Origin: Komagataeibacter xylinus
GTDB lineage: Bacteria; Pseudomonadota; Alphaproteobacteria; Acetobacterales; Acetobacteraceae
Reading direction: 5' to 3'
Assembly: GCF_004302915.1 (NCBI RefSeq)
Contig: NZ_QQBI01000019.1
Location: 1 to 59,210 of the forward strand
DNA length: 59,210 nucleotides
Part shown: positions 8,501 through 16,184 of the stretch, piece by piece
Layout: the number at the start of each line of letters is the position of its first letter
How positions within the stretch are numbered: the stretch's first letter is position 1
The notes under the pieces: model-generated
Database searches by the model: none
What the model was told of the DNA's origin: nothing
The model's input: only the letters and a program-made list of their open reading frames with translations
Made by a program: the position numbers and the translations under genes

Positions 8501-10150
8501 GTCATGCCATCCCCCGATAGCCGCGATGACCTGAAGGCTGCTGGCGTGATCGCCTCATGGTTTGGCAAGATCGCCGATTTCCGCGCGCTGTCCTTTCCCG
8601 TCTCCACCACCGTGCCGGCATCGGGCAATGCGGTTGAAGTGGGCCGGAACATTCCGCTTGATGCCAGCGGCACGCTGCCCACCGGCCCGACCCTGGCCGA
8701 GGTCGCCAACCCCAATGACCCGTGGGGCATCATCCTGATCGTGACCGGACGCACCGCGCAGGAAGTCGAGGCGGCGGCGCGGAACCTCGCTTTCTCGCAC
8801 GATACGCTTGGTGGCGTCGCCTCGAAAGTGGTGGAGGACGTGACCCTCGACCCCCGCCAGCCTTATGATGCACCTGCCTTCGTGCCAACGGACCGGCCCG
8901 TGCGCTTTGGTGAACTCGTGGGGGCGGCCGACCTGCAGGGCGGGGGCTACACGCCCGCGGGCATGACGCTGCCCTTCCACCTGCCGCCCGACCTGTACAC
9001 CTGGCGGGGGCGGCCCTACCTCATGAACATGTGGGTACGTGCGCCAGGCGGCCCCGTGGTGGACCTCGAGACATCACGCGTCGATGTCAGCCTCAACAAC
9101 AACTACCTGCAGAGCTATTCGCTCTCGCCGCCCGGCGTGTGGCAGAAATGGTCGGAAAGGCTGGTCAACCAGCATGCAGGGGCCACGGGCCACATGACAG
9201 CTCTGCCGCCGTGGCTACTGTTTGGCCAGAACCAGCTCCAGTTCAATTTTGATGCCCGCCCCATTGACCGCGGCGCATGCCGCCGCACGCCGGGTGATAT
9301 CCGCATGAGCGTGGATTCAGATTCCACCCTCGATTTCCGCCGGGGCTACCATTACGCCGAGCTGCCCAACCTGTCCTATTTCGCCGAGGCGGCCTTTCCG
9401 TTCTCCCGCATGGCCGACCTGTCCGAGACGACGATCATCCTGCCCCAAAGCCCCGATGCGGGCACGGCGGGCTCGTTCCTCGACCTCATGGGCTTCTTCG
9501 GTGCCACAACGTGGTATCCCGCCGCAGGCGTGCATGTCATGACGGCGGACCAGATGAAAAATACCGCCCCGCTGGGCGATATCATCCTGCTCTCCACCGC
9601 TGACCGGCTGGATTCAGCCTCCAACCTGCTGTCACGCTCGCCTTACGTCATCAAGGACGGACACGTGCGGGTTGGCCAGAACATGGGGCTGCAGGGCATC
9701 TGGTACCTGTTTCAGGACCACGACCATGCTGGCCTGCTGAACGGCGTGAGCGCCCACCTCAATGCACCGATTGCCGAGGCCGGGGTCATGATTGGCGCGC
9801 AGTCGCCCTATGACAGCCAGCGCTCGGTCATTGCCTTCGTGGGCGATACGCCCCAGCGCATCCATGACCTGGTGCTCAGCCTGCGCAACACCAGGGATCT
9901 GTCCTCCATCCAGGGGGATCTGGTGCTCAAGAACGCCGAACAGTTTACCAGTTACCGCACCGCGCCGACCTACAAAGTGGGTTCATTACCCCTGTGGCTG
10001 CAACTGGACCGGTATCTGAGTTATCATCCTTTCATTCTTTATCTGACCGGTCTATCAGGGGCGGGGTTGACCGCCTTCGGGGCGTGGAGCTGGCTGCGCG
10101 CCAAGTCGCGCAGGCGCGTGCTGGATGATGGCACGGGCGGTGAAACATAA
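5579..10150 (+). CDS. bcsAB: Cellulose synthase, fused catalytic BcsA and BcsB subunits (type II)
   Basis: A 1523-residue inner-membrane protein that polymerises UDP-glucose into beta-1,4-glucan and moves it across the membrane. The BcsA half has several membrane helices and all processive GT2 motifs: DDGRR (D185-D186), DCD (233-235), the FFCGS gating segment, TED (328-330) and QRVRW (366-370). Its PilZ domain keeps the c-di-GMP motifs, with R568/R571/R575 and DISLGG (598-603), so it should be c-di-GMP activated. Near residues 738-764 an internal signal/membrane segment starts the periplasmic BcsB half, which ends in one membrane anchor (about 1490-1512). BcsA-BcsB fusion is known from Komagataeibacter. 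The ATG at 5579 lacks a strong ribosome site; M15 is a possible alternative. No bcsD, cmcAx or ccpAx lies nearby, which fits the second, not the canonical, operon. Confidence 0.96.
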   Translation: MFGAKRITDEITVLMKKTPLSQVPPWVPVVVGASIMGFAGSITLSLYSQGLLCIGTVTLLLVLNRRPGRGITIFLMMLSLLVSLRYIVWRLTTTLEFHGWIQGGLSVLLLLAEIYALVTLCLSYFQMSWPLERREHALPADPADWPSVDVYVPSYNEELALVRSTVLGALELDWPADKLNVYILDDGRRAAFRDFALESGAGYIIRAENNHAKAGNLNHALKVTDGKFAVIFDCDHVPTRGFLKRTIGWMIADPNLALLQTPHHFYAPDPFQRNLAAGIHVPPEGNMFYGLVQDGNDFWDATFFCGSCAVIRRAAVMGIGGFATETVTEDAHTALKMQRRGWGTGYLREPLAGGLATERLILHIGQRVRWARGMLQIMRLDNPMLGRGLRWEQRLCYLSAMSHFLFAIPRVTFLVSPLAYLFLGENIIAASPLAISAYALPHIFHSIMTLSRVEGRWRYSFWSEIYETSLALFLVRITIVTLLQPHKGKFNVTDKGGLLERSYFDFSAVYPNIILALILFAALVRGIFGIIWQYHDRLALQSFVLNTLWVVISLIIVLAAIAVGRETRQTRGAPRITVRLPVTVTDGQGRAFHAHTHDISLGGLSVDMNWPHNVEAPQTVMVSYDNERDGIHTHVPAQVMGMQPGNLRLQWMRRDLNDERQVVDMVFGRNDAWANWADFPPDRPLRSIAMVFRSIGDLFKWRKPEKPRPIAQAGESTVPMVEEKLEKQSLVLKPVQRGARTGAALSATVLAAFTALVPAALAQGLPPAPATATVDQTGVSAQTPFGDSNTGIVPDVAPPIDPLAAARISDTEVTRTLSFRDLGATTGPLTLRGYSPLQGLDVVVPANRVVTHAQITLSGALSPSLLPEASAVTVTLNEQYIGTIKVNPEHPEFGPITFDVDPLYFTGDNKLNFRFAGEYRRDCNDLFNEILWARISDSSRVTLTTVRIAPERKLSRLPAPFFDPNLRAALRVPFVMPSPDSRDDLKAAGVIASWFGKIADFRALSFPVSTTVPASGNAVEVGRNIPLDASGTLPTGPTLAEVANPNDPWGIILIVTGRTAQEVEAAARNLAFSHDTLGGVASKVVEDVTLDPRQPYDAPAFVPTDRPVRFGELVGAADLQGGGYTPAGMTLPFHLPPDLYTWRGRPYLMNMWVRAPGGPVVDLETSRVDVSLNNNYLQSYSLSPPGVWQKWSERLVNQHAGATGHMTALPPWLLFGQNQLQFNFDARPIDRGACRRTPGDIRMSVDSDSTLDFRRGYHYAELPNLSYFAEAAFPFSRMADLSETTIILPQSPDAGTAGSFLDLMGFFGATTWYPAAGVHVMTADQMKNTAPLGDIILLSTADRLDSASNLLSRSPYVIKDGHVRVGQNMGLQGIWYLFQDHDHAGLLNGVSAHLNAPIAEAGVMIGAQSPYDSQRSVIAFVGDTPQRIHDLVLSLRNTRDLSSIQGDLVLKNAEQFTSYRTAPTYKVGSLPLWLQLDRYLSYHPFILYLTGLSGAGLTAFGAWSWLRAKSRRRVLDDGTGGET

Positions 10151-10177
10151 GGCATGGCGCTGCAACAGGCTGCCCGC

Positions 10178-10204
10178 GCCCAGGCAGGTTCTGCCAGCCT
10201 GGGC
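10178..10204 (+). other. Intercistronic hairpin between bcsAB and bcsX
   Basis: GCCCAGGC (10178-10185) and GCCTGGGC (10197-10204) form a perfect 8-bp stem with an 11-base loop. No run of T follows, so it is more likely an mRNA-processing or stability element than a terminator. Confidence 0.4.
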
Positions 10205-10264
10205 GGAACCTGCCCGTAGCGCTACCCTGGTCCATAAATAAATTCTTATACGGAGAAGTAATTC

Positions 10265-10936
10265 ATGAGTGCTCTTCTTGCCGGCCTCACGCTGCTGATC
10301 ATCGGCGATAGCCACGTCACGTTCAAGGACTCCCTCCTGTCCGTACTGCCCGATGAATTCAGCCGGCAGGGTGCGAAAGTGGTCACCTACGGCGTGTGTT
10401 CCTCCACCGCTGCCGACTGGGTCGTGCCCAACCCCAATAACGGCTGTGGCGCCGCAGAGCGCATTGGCGATGCCCCGATCGGCGCGCCCAACATGAAGCC
10501 CGCATCGCCCCCGCCCATCAGCGACCTCGTGGCCAAATGGCATCCCAACGTGGTAATGGTGATTCTTGGCGATACTATGGCAGCCTATGGCCAGGCTTCG
10601 GTCTCGAAAGACTGGGTGGACGAGCAGGTCAAGACCCTGACCTATGCCATTGGCAAGACCGCGTGCATCTGGGTTGGCCCGACCTGGGGCCAGTTCAGCC
10701 CGCGCTACGGCAAGACCGACCAGCGCGCGACCGAAATGGCGTCCTTCCTCAAGGGCGAAGTCGCGCCCTGCACCTATGTCGATGGTACAGCACTGCTCAA
10801 GCAGGGCAGCGTGAACACCATCGATGGCATTCATGCAACGCCTGAAAGCTACAAGGTATGGGGCAACGCGATCGTGCAGGCGACCCTGCCTGAGCTTGAA
10901 AAGCTGAAAGACGCCCCGCCTGCCACCGGCCAGTAA
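10265..10936 (+). CDS. bcsX: BcsX, SGNH-type hydrolase of the bcs2 operon
   Basis: A 223-residue SGNH/GDSL-fold protein. The nucleophile block GDSH (G14-D15-S16-H17) lies right at the N-terminus after one hydrophobic strand, and the C-terminal D187-G-I-H190 supplies the Asp and His of the triad. The usual GxND block appears only as GDTM, so the oxyanion-hole residue may be altered. I see no convincing export signal; the first strand of the fold could be mistaken for one. bcsX is a recognised member of bcs operon II, and with the acyltransferase BcsY it has been proposed to modify cellulose with acyl groups. The enzymatic activity is not established. An AGGAGAAG-like ribosome site (GGAGAAG) precedes the ATG. 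Confidence 0.88.
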   Translation: MSALLAGLTLLIIGDSHVTFKDSLLSVLPDEFSRQGAKVVTYGVCSSTAADWVVPNPNNGCGAAERIGDAPIGAPNMKPASPPPISDLVAKWHPNVVMVILGDTMAAYGQASVSKDWVDEQVKTLTYAIGKTACIWVGPTWGQFSPRYGKTDQRATEMASFLKGEVAPCTYVDGTALLKQGSVNTIDGIHATPESYKVWGNAIVQATLPELEKLKDAPPATGQ

Positions 10937-11022
10937 GGTCGCCCCTTACGCAGGCACGCCCGACACCGCGCTGCGTGCTTGCGTATCTGCCCATGAAGGG
11001 CACAAAACGTGGAAATCTGTTG

Positions 11023-12183
11023 ATGCTGCACCTGAATGAACCTGCCCCTACTACAAGCAGGTGGCGTGACATACTTGAGAAAGACTTTTTCCCCCTCAAC
11101 CGTCGGCGTGATATTGATGGGCTGCGCGGCCTTGCCATCACCCTTGTGGTCCTGTTCCATGCAGGCTGGCTGCAGGGCGGCTTTATCGGTGTCGATATTT
11201 TTGTGGTCATCTCGGGTTATTTCATGGGGCGCTCGGCGCTCATGCAGCATCCGTTCCAGCCGCTGCGCTTTGTCTGCCGCAGGCTCTACCGCCTGCTGCC
11301 CGCGCTGGTGTGCATGATTGGCCTGGTCTCGGCGGGCATGCTGTGGTGGGTCTTGCAAAGTGACCGCGCCGATATCGCCATCAACGGGGCCTATGCGCTG
11401 GTGTACCTGTCCAACATATGGGCTTCGGGGCATGTCGGGTATTTTCAGGGGCAGAGCATTGCCTACCCGTTCCTGCATACATGGTCGCTCTCGCTGGAAA
11501 TGCAGTTCTATACCATCATCTTCCTGATGGCGCTGCTGCTGCCGCTGACAAGGCACCGCAAGCTGGTGCTCTCGGGCATCTTTACCGTGTCGCTGGCCTA
11601 TTGCGCATGGAGCTACGTCAAGGGCGATACGCAGGCTTATTACAATATCTTCGATCGCCTGTGGCAGTTTTCACTCGGCACCATGATCTGGATATTTCCC
11701 CGGCCGCGCCTTTCCCCGGTTGTTGCCAATATTGTCTATGCCGTGGCGCTGGCGGTAATCGTGGGGGCGGGGCTGTTCTATACCCTTCAGTTTGCCTGCC
11801 CGTCCTACATGACCGTGTTCCCCTGCCTTGCGGTGGCCACCATCATCATGCTGCCCGAAACGCAGGTGGGCAGGCTGTGCCTCGTGCCCATTTCGCCGCT
11901 CGGGGTCATTTCGTATTCGGTCTATCTGTGGCACTGGCCGGGCATCGTGGTGGCGAATTACCTGTTCTTCTTCCAGGTGCATGGGCTGATGATGGCGGCC
12001 GTGCTGGGCATCGTCCTTGTCATCAGCGTGCTGAGCTACGTATTCATCGAGCGCACCGGGCTTGATTATGAGGACCGGGTTGCGGTTGCCGCCCGCAACC
12101 GTGGGGCTGCCCTGCTTGTCGGCGCGTGCATGACGTTGGCTGCGATCCTGTTCTATATCTCTTATGTGTCCCGTGTTCATTAG
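11023..12183 (+). CDS. bcsY: BcsY, membrane acyltransferase 3 family
   Basis: An acyltransferase-3 protein (about 386 residues from the chosen ATG) with roughly ten membrane helices. Family hallmarks are present: RRDIDGLRGLA at the N-terminal edge, the catalytic-type histidine in LFHAGW, and GGFIGVDIFVVISGYF. Relatives transfer acyl groups to sugars or polysaccharides in the membrane, and BcsY of bcs operon II has been proposed to acylate cellulose. The frame stays open to a GTG at 10975 with another ATG at 10993; ATG 11023 is preferred because the conserved domain begins soon after it. The 3' end runs close to bcsC, consistent with one transcript. Confidence 0.87.
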   Translation: MLHLNEPAPTTSRWRDILEKDFFPLNRRRDIDGLRGLAITLVVLFHAGWLQGGFIGVDIFVVISGYFMGRSALMQHPFQPLRFVCRRLYRLLPALVCMIGLVSAGMLWWVLQSDRADIAINGAYALVYLSNIWASGHVGYFQGQSIAYPFLHTWSLSLEMQFYTIIFLMALLLPLTRHRKLVLSGIFTVSLAYCAWSYVKGDTQAYYNIFDRLWQFSLGTMIWIFPRPRLSPVVANIVYAVALAVIVGAGLFYTLQFACPSYMTVFPCLAVATIIMLPETQVGRLCLVPISPLGVISYSVYLWHWPGIVVANYLFFFQVHGLMMAAVLGIVLVISVLSYVFIERTGLDYEDRVAVAARNRGAALLVGACMTLAAILFYISYVSRVH

Positions 12184-12265
12184 ACACGACATAAAAGGAC
12201 GATACCATGCCGCTGGCACGCTGCCTTCGGGGCGTGGGTGGCGGCGTGCGCCCGCAGCCTGGGTC

Positions 12266-15200
12266 ATGATGCCCCAGCCCATGCGCCCGGCAAGGAGCAC
12301 GCTGAAGCTCATTTGCGGCATGGTGGCGGGAGTCATGCTGTCAGGCGAGATGGCGCAGGCGGACCCTGCCCAGATGACGCAGAACAGCCCGGCAGCAAAT
12401 GACGGCACGGCCATCACGGTTACGCCCACGCAGGACCAGGATGCGGAACGCGCGGCCATGAACGCGCACATGGCGCATGCGGCCGCCGTGCTGGAACTGC
12501 TGCTCAACCAGGGTTATTACTGGCTGGGCCAGCATAACCTTGACAAGGCGCATGAAACGATAGAACGCGCGATTTCGATCGAGCCCAACAACCCTGAAGC
12601 CCTTTACCTGCAGGGGCGCCTGCTCATGGCGCAGGGCAATGCGGCGCAGGCTTCGGCCGCGCTGGCCCGGCTGGAGCGCAACGGCACGGCGCCGGGGCTG
12701 GTTGCCGACCTTACGGCGCAGATCAAGGCCGGCCCCGTTGACCCCAGGGGCCTGGCCGAGGCGCGCGCCCTTGCGGCGGCGGGCAAGATGATGCCTGCCA
12801 TGTTCAAGTACAAGGCCCTGTTCAAGAACGGTGACCCGCCACCCGACCTGGCGCTGGAATATTACCGCGTGCTGGGGGCGACCATTCTTGGCCGCCAAGA
12901 GGCGCAGACCAAGCTGACCGCCTGGGTGCAGCGCAACCCGCGCGATCTCGATGCCCGGCTGCTGCTCGACCGGATCCTGACCTACCGTGTCACCTCGCGC
13001 CCCGAAGGGCTGGACGGCCTGCGCGAACTCGCCCGCTCCAACGCTCCCGCCCCGATCCGCGAAGGGGCGGTTGCCGCCTGGCGCGAGGCCCTGCTGTGGG
13101 AGCCGATCACAGGCCCGACCATCCCGCTCTATAACGAATGGCTCGGCCTGCACCCCGATGATGCGGAAGTGACCGAACTGCTGCACAAGGCGCAGGAAAC
13201 ACAGAACGCCATCGATGCCGCCACCGCCCATCAGGAAGGCTACGCCCTGCTGGCCCGCCATAACCTGGAAGGGGCGTCGGAACGCTTCCACCACGCCCTC
13301 GCGCTCAATGCCCATGATGCCGATGCGCTGGGCGGGCTGGGACTGGTGGCCCAGGCCCGGCAGCAGCCTGCCCAGGCCACGCAGTATTTTCTGCAGGCCA
13401 TACAGGCGGACCCGGATTCAGCCCCCCACTGGCGGGCGGCCATCAAGGCCCTGCAATCTGGTGCGGGGGGCATGGACCCGCTGGTGGTGCGGATATTACA
13501 GGCCATTAATGCTGGCCACTATGATACGGCACGCACGGACCTCGCGGCCCTAGGCCGCCGCCTTGGCAGCAGGCTGACTTTCCTGTCGCTGGAAGGCATG
13601 CTTGAGCGCAAGCAGGGACATGATGCACAGGCCGAGCGCATCTATCGTGAAATCCTGGCGCAGGCGCCGGGTAATGCCGATGCGCTGTTCAATCTGGGCG
13701 GCATCCTGATCCAGACCGGGCGCGGGGCGGAAGCACAGGATATCATCGCCCGCCTCAGGCCACTGCGCCCGGCGCTGGCGACATACCTGCAGGCAGCCGA
13801 TCTGTCCGCCCGTGCCGACCAGACGCGCGATGCTGACGAACGGGTCGCCCTGCTGCGCCAGGCCGCTTCCCTTGAACCCACGGACCCATGGATCCGCCTC
13901 AAGCTCGCCCATGCGCTTGACGATGCGGGCGGCCATTTTCAGGCCCGGAGCCTGATGGATGACCTGACAAACGCACCATCCGTTACGCCAGATGACCTGC
14001 AGGCCGGGATCATCTACGCCATAGGGCAGCATGACCTTGCCACCGCCGAGCGCCTGATGGCGCGCCTGCCTGCAGGCGGGCGGAGCGCTGGCATGGCCAG
14101 CATTGCCAGCCAGATCGCGCTTGCCCGCCGCATACAGGCGCTCAACCGTGCGCCGCGCGCGGAGAATGCCGCCCTCGTGGCCCTGGCCAACCAGCCCGAC
14201 CCCACGGGCGACCGGGGCGTGCAGATTGCCAGCGCCCTGCTTGACCGCCATGCCACGCAGGAAGCCCAGCAGGTCCTGGCGCAGGAAGAACGCCTGACCC
14301 AGCCGCCCACGGCCGCGCAGATGCTGGCCTATGCCGGACTGTACCTGCGCCTGCATGCCACGTTCGACACCACGCGCTGCCTCAGCACCTTTGATGCGAT
14401 GGTGCGCGATGACCCGGGCTCCGCCACGGCGGAACAGTTGCGGATAAGGACCGATATCGCCATCGGCCTCGCCATCATGACCGCCGATGGCTTTGACCGT
14501 TATGGCCAGACCAGCCAGGCCTATCAGGTACTCGCCCCCGTGCTGCGCGCCCATCCTGAATCAGCCGAGGCCCATCTGGCCATGGGGCGGATATACCAGA
14601 CACGCAACATGCCCCAGCGCGCGCTGGAGGAAGACCAGATTGCCCTGCGCCTCAAGCCGCACAATATCTATGGCCTTGCCGCCGCCGCGCGTGATGCGGG
14701 CGGCGCGCGCAAGGTGGATCTGGCGCGGGGCTATGCCGACCGGCTGGCGCATGAAGATCCCGATGGCCCGATGAGCTGGGAAGTGCGCTCCGATATCGAT
14801 CGCGTGGCGGGCAATACGCGCGCACAGCTCGCTGATGTGGAACACGCCCGCCGCGCCCAGCGCACGCTTGATGGCGAGGACACGCATGAAGCCCATGAAA
14901 GCTTCCTGCCTGATTATCGCTGGCCCTTCATTGACAGCAATTATATCGACCTGCAGGGTGCCACCCTGCCTGCAACCTATCATTACATTCCCGAGGATGA
15001 TGGCGCCGAGGCGATGGACCGGCAGATTGTCTACCTGCGCGATTCCATATCGCCACAGCTCGACGCCAACAGCTTCGTGCGCAGCCGCACGGGTGTTGCG
15101 GGGCTGGGGCAGCTGACGGAATTCGCCATTCCCATAACCGGCACGCTGCCATTTGAATCATGGGAGCACCGGCTGTCCTTCTCGGTCACGCCCACGCTGC

Positions 15201-16126
15201 TATTTACCGGCGATGCGCTGAACAATGCCTATTCAGCCCACCAGTTCGGCACCTATTCCATCAATGGGGCCCTGCCGGGGGCGTACCACCATTACTATAC
15301 GCAGGGCGTCGGGCTGAGCCTGAACTACGTCAATCACTGGTTCTCGGCTGATGTGGGGTCGTCCCCGCTGGGCTTCCCCATCACCAACGTGGTGGGGGGG
15401 GTGGAATTCGCGCCGCGCCTGACCCGTAACCTCGGCCTGCGCATAAGTGGGGGCCGCCGCATGGTCACCGATAGCGAGCTGTCCTACGCGGGCATGCATG
15501 ATCCGGGCACGAACCGGGTGTGGGGTGGTGTGACACGCATGTTCGGCCATGGCGCGCTGGAATGGTCCGCGCCTGGGTGGAACATCTATGCCGGTGGCGG
15601 CTTCGCCTATCTGGATGGCACGCATGTGCAGAGCAATACCGAGGTGGAGGCAGGCGCCGGCGGCACCGCCACGGTATGGCAGACCCATGACCGGCAGTGG
15701 TTGCGCGTGGGGCTGGACCTCATGTATTTCGGTTACAAGCGTGACAGTTACTTCTTTACATGGGGGCAGGGCGGCTACTTCTCACCACAGCAGTATTACG
15801 GCGCGATGGTACCGGTTGAATGGTCGGGGCATAACCAGCGGTGGACGTGGTTCCTGCGCGGGGAGGCGGGGTTCCAGCATTATCACAGCGATGGCGCGCC
15901 CTATTACCCGACAAGCACCAGCCTGCAGCAGCTCGCGGCCTCGAACCCGCCTGACTATTATTCGAGCAGCGGGGCGAGCGGCCTTGCGGGCAATGTACGC
16001 GGGCGCCTTGTCTATCAGTTTACCCATCGGTTGCGCATGGGCATGGAAGGTGGCTACAGCCGGGCAGGCAACTGGTCGGAAACCAGTGGCATGCTGATGA
16101 CGCATTATACATTTGATGGTCAGTAA
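12266..16126 (+). CDS. bcsC: BcsC, TPR periplasmic scaffold and outer-membrane cellulose export channel
   Basis: About 1286 residues from ATG 12266. A signal peptide (RPARSTLKLICGMVAGVMLS, cleavage near EMAQA-DP) is followed by a long array of tetratricopeptide repeats over roughly the first 800 residues, then a C-terminal domain of about 350 residues rich in alternating aromatic strands that should form the outer-membrane beta-barrel. BcsC guides the glucan from the synthase through the periplasm and out of the cell. The frame is open from an ATG at 12164, which would overlap bcsY by 20 bases, but that would give an implausible 65-residue leader. Neither start has a strong ribosome site, so the 5' end is uncertain. 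Confidence 0.9.
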   Translation: MMPQPMRPARSTLKLICGMVAGVMLSGEMAQADPAQMTQNSPAANDGTAITVTPTQDQDAERAAMNAHMAHAAAVLELLLNQGYYWLGQHNLDKAHETIERAISIEPNNPEALYLQGRLLMAQGNAAQASAALARLERNGTAPGLVADLTAQIKAGPVDPRGLAEARALAAAGKMMPAMFKYKALFKNGDPPPDLALEYYRVLGATILGRQEAQTKLTAWVQRNPRDLDARLLLDRILTYRVTSRPEGLDGLRELARSNAPAPIREGAVAAWREALLWEPITGPTIPLYNEWLGLHPDDAEVTELLHKAQETQNAIDAATAHQEGYALLARHNLEGASERFHHALALNAHDADALGGLGLVAQARQQPAQATQYFLQAIQADPDSAPHWRAAIKALQSGAGGMDPLVVRILQAINAGHYDTARTDLAALGRRLGSRLTFLSLEGMLERKQGHDAQAERIYREILAQAPGNADALFNLGGILIQTGRGAEAQDIIARLRPLRPALATYLQAADLSARADQTRDADERVALLRQAASLEPTDPWIRLKLAHALDDAGGHFQARSLMDDLTNAPSVTPDDLQAGIIYAIGQHDLATAERLMARLPAGGRSAGMASIASQIALARRIQALNRAPRAENAALVALANQPDPTGDRGVQIASALLDRHATQEAQQVLAQEERLTQPPTAAQMLAYAGLYLRLHATFDTTRCLSTFDAMVRDDPGSATAEQLRIRTDIAIGLAIMTADGFDRYGQTSQAYQVLAPVLRAHPESAEAHLAMGRIYQTRNMPQRALEEDQIALRLKPHNIYGLAAAARDAGGARKVDLARGYADRLAHEDPDGPMSWEVRSDIDRVAGNTRAQLADVEHARRAQRTLDGEDTHEAHESFLPDYRWPFIDSNYIDLQGATLPATYHYIPEDDGAEAMDRQIVYLRDSISPQLDANSFVRSRTGVAGLGQLTEFAIPITGTLPFESWEHRLSFSVTPTLLFTGDALNNAYSAHQFGTYSINGALPGAYHHYYTQGVGLSLNYVNHWFSADVGSSPLGFPITNVVGGVEFAPRLTRNLGLRISGGRRMVTDSELSYAGMHDPGTNRVWGGVTRMFGHGALEWSAPGWNIYAGGGFAYLDGTHVQSNTEVEAGAGGTATVWQTHDRQWLRVGLDLMYFGYKRDSYFFTWGQGGYFSPQQYYGAMVPVEWSGHNQRWTWFLRGEAGFQHYHSDGAPYYPTSTSLQQLAASNPPDYYSSSGASGLAGNVRGRLVYQFTHRLRMGMEGGYSRAGNWSETSGMLMTHYTFDGQ

Positions 16127-16184
16127 TATAATCGATCCGGGGCAGGTTCATGCCCTCAACCCAGTATCCAGGAACAGTATTACT

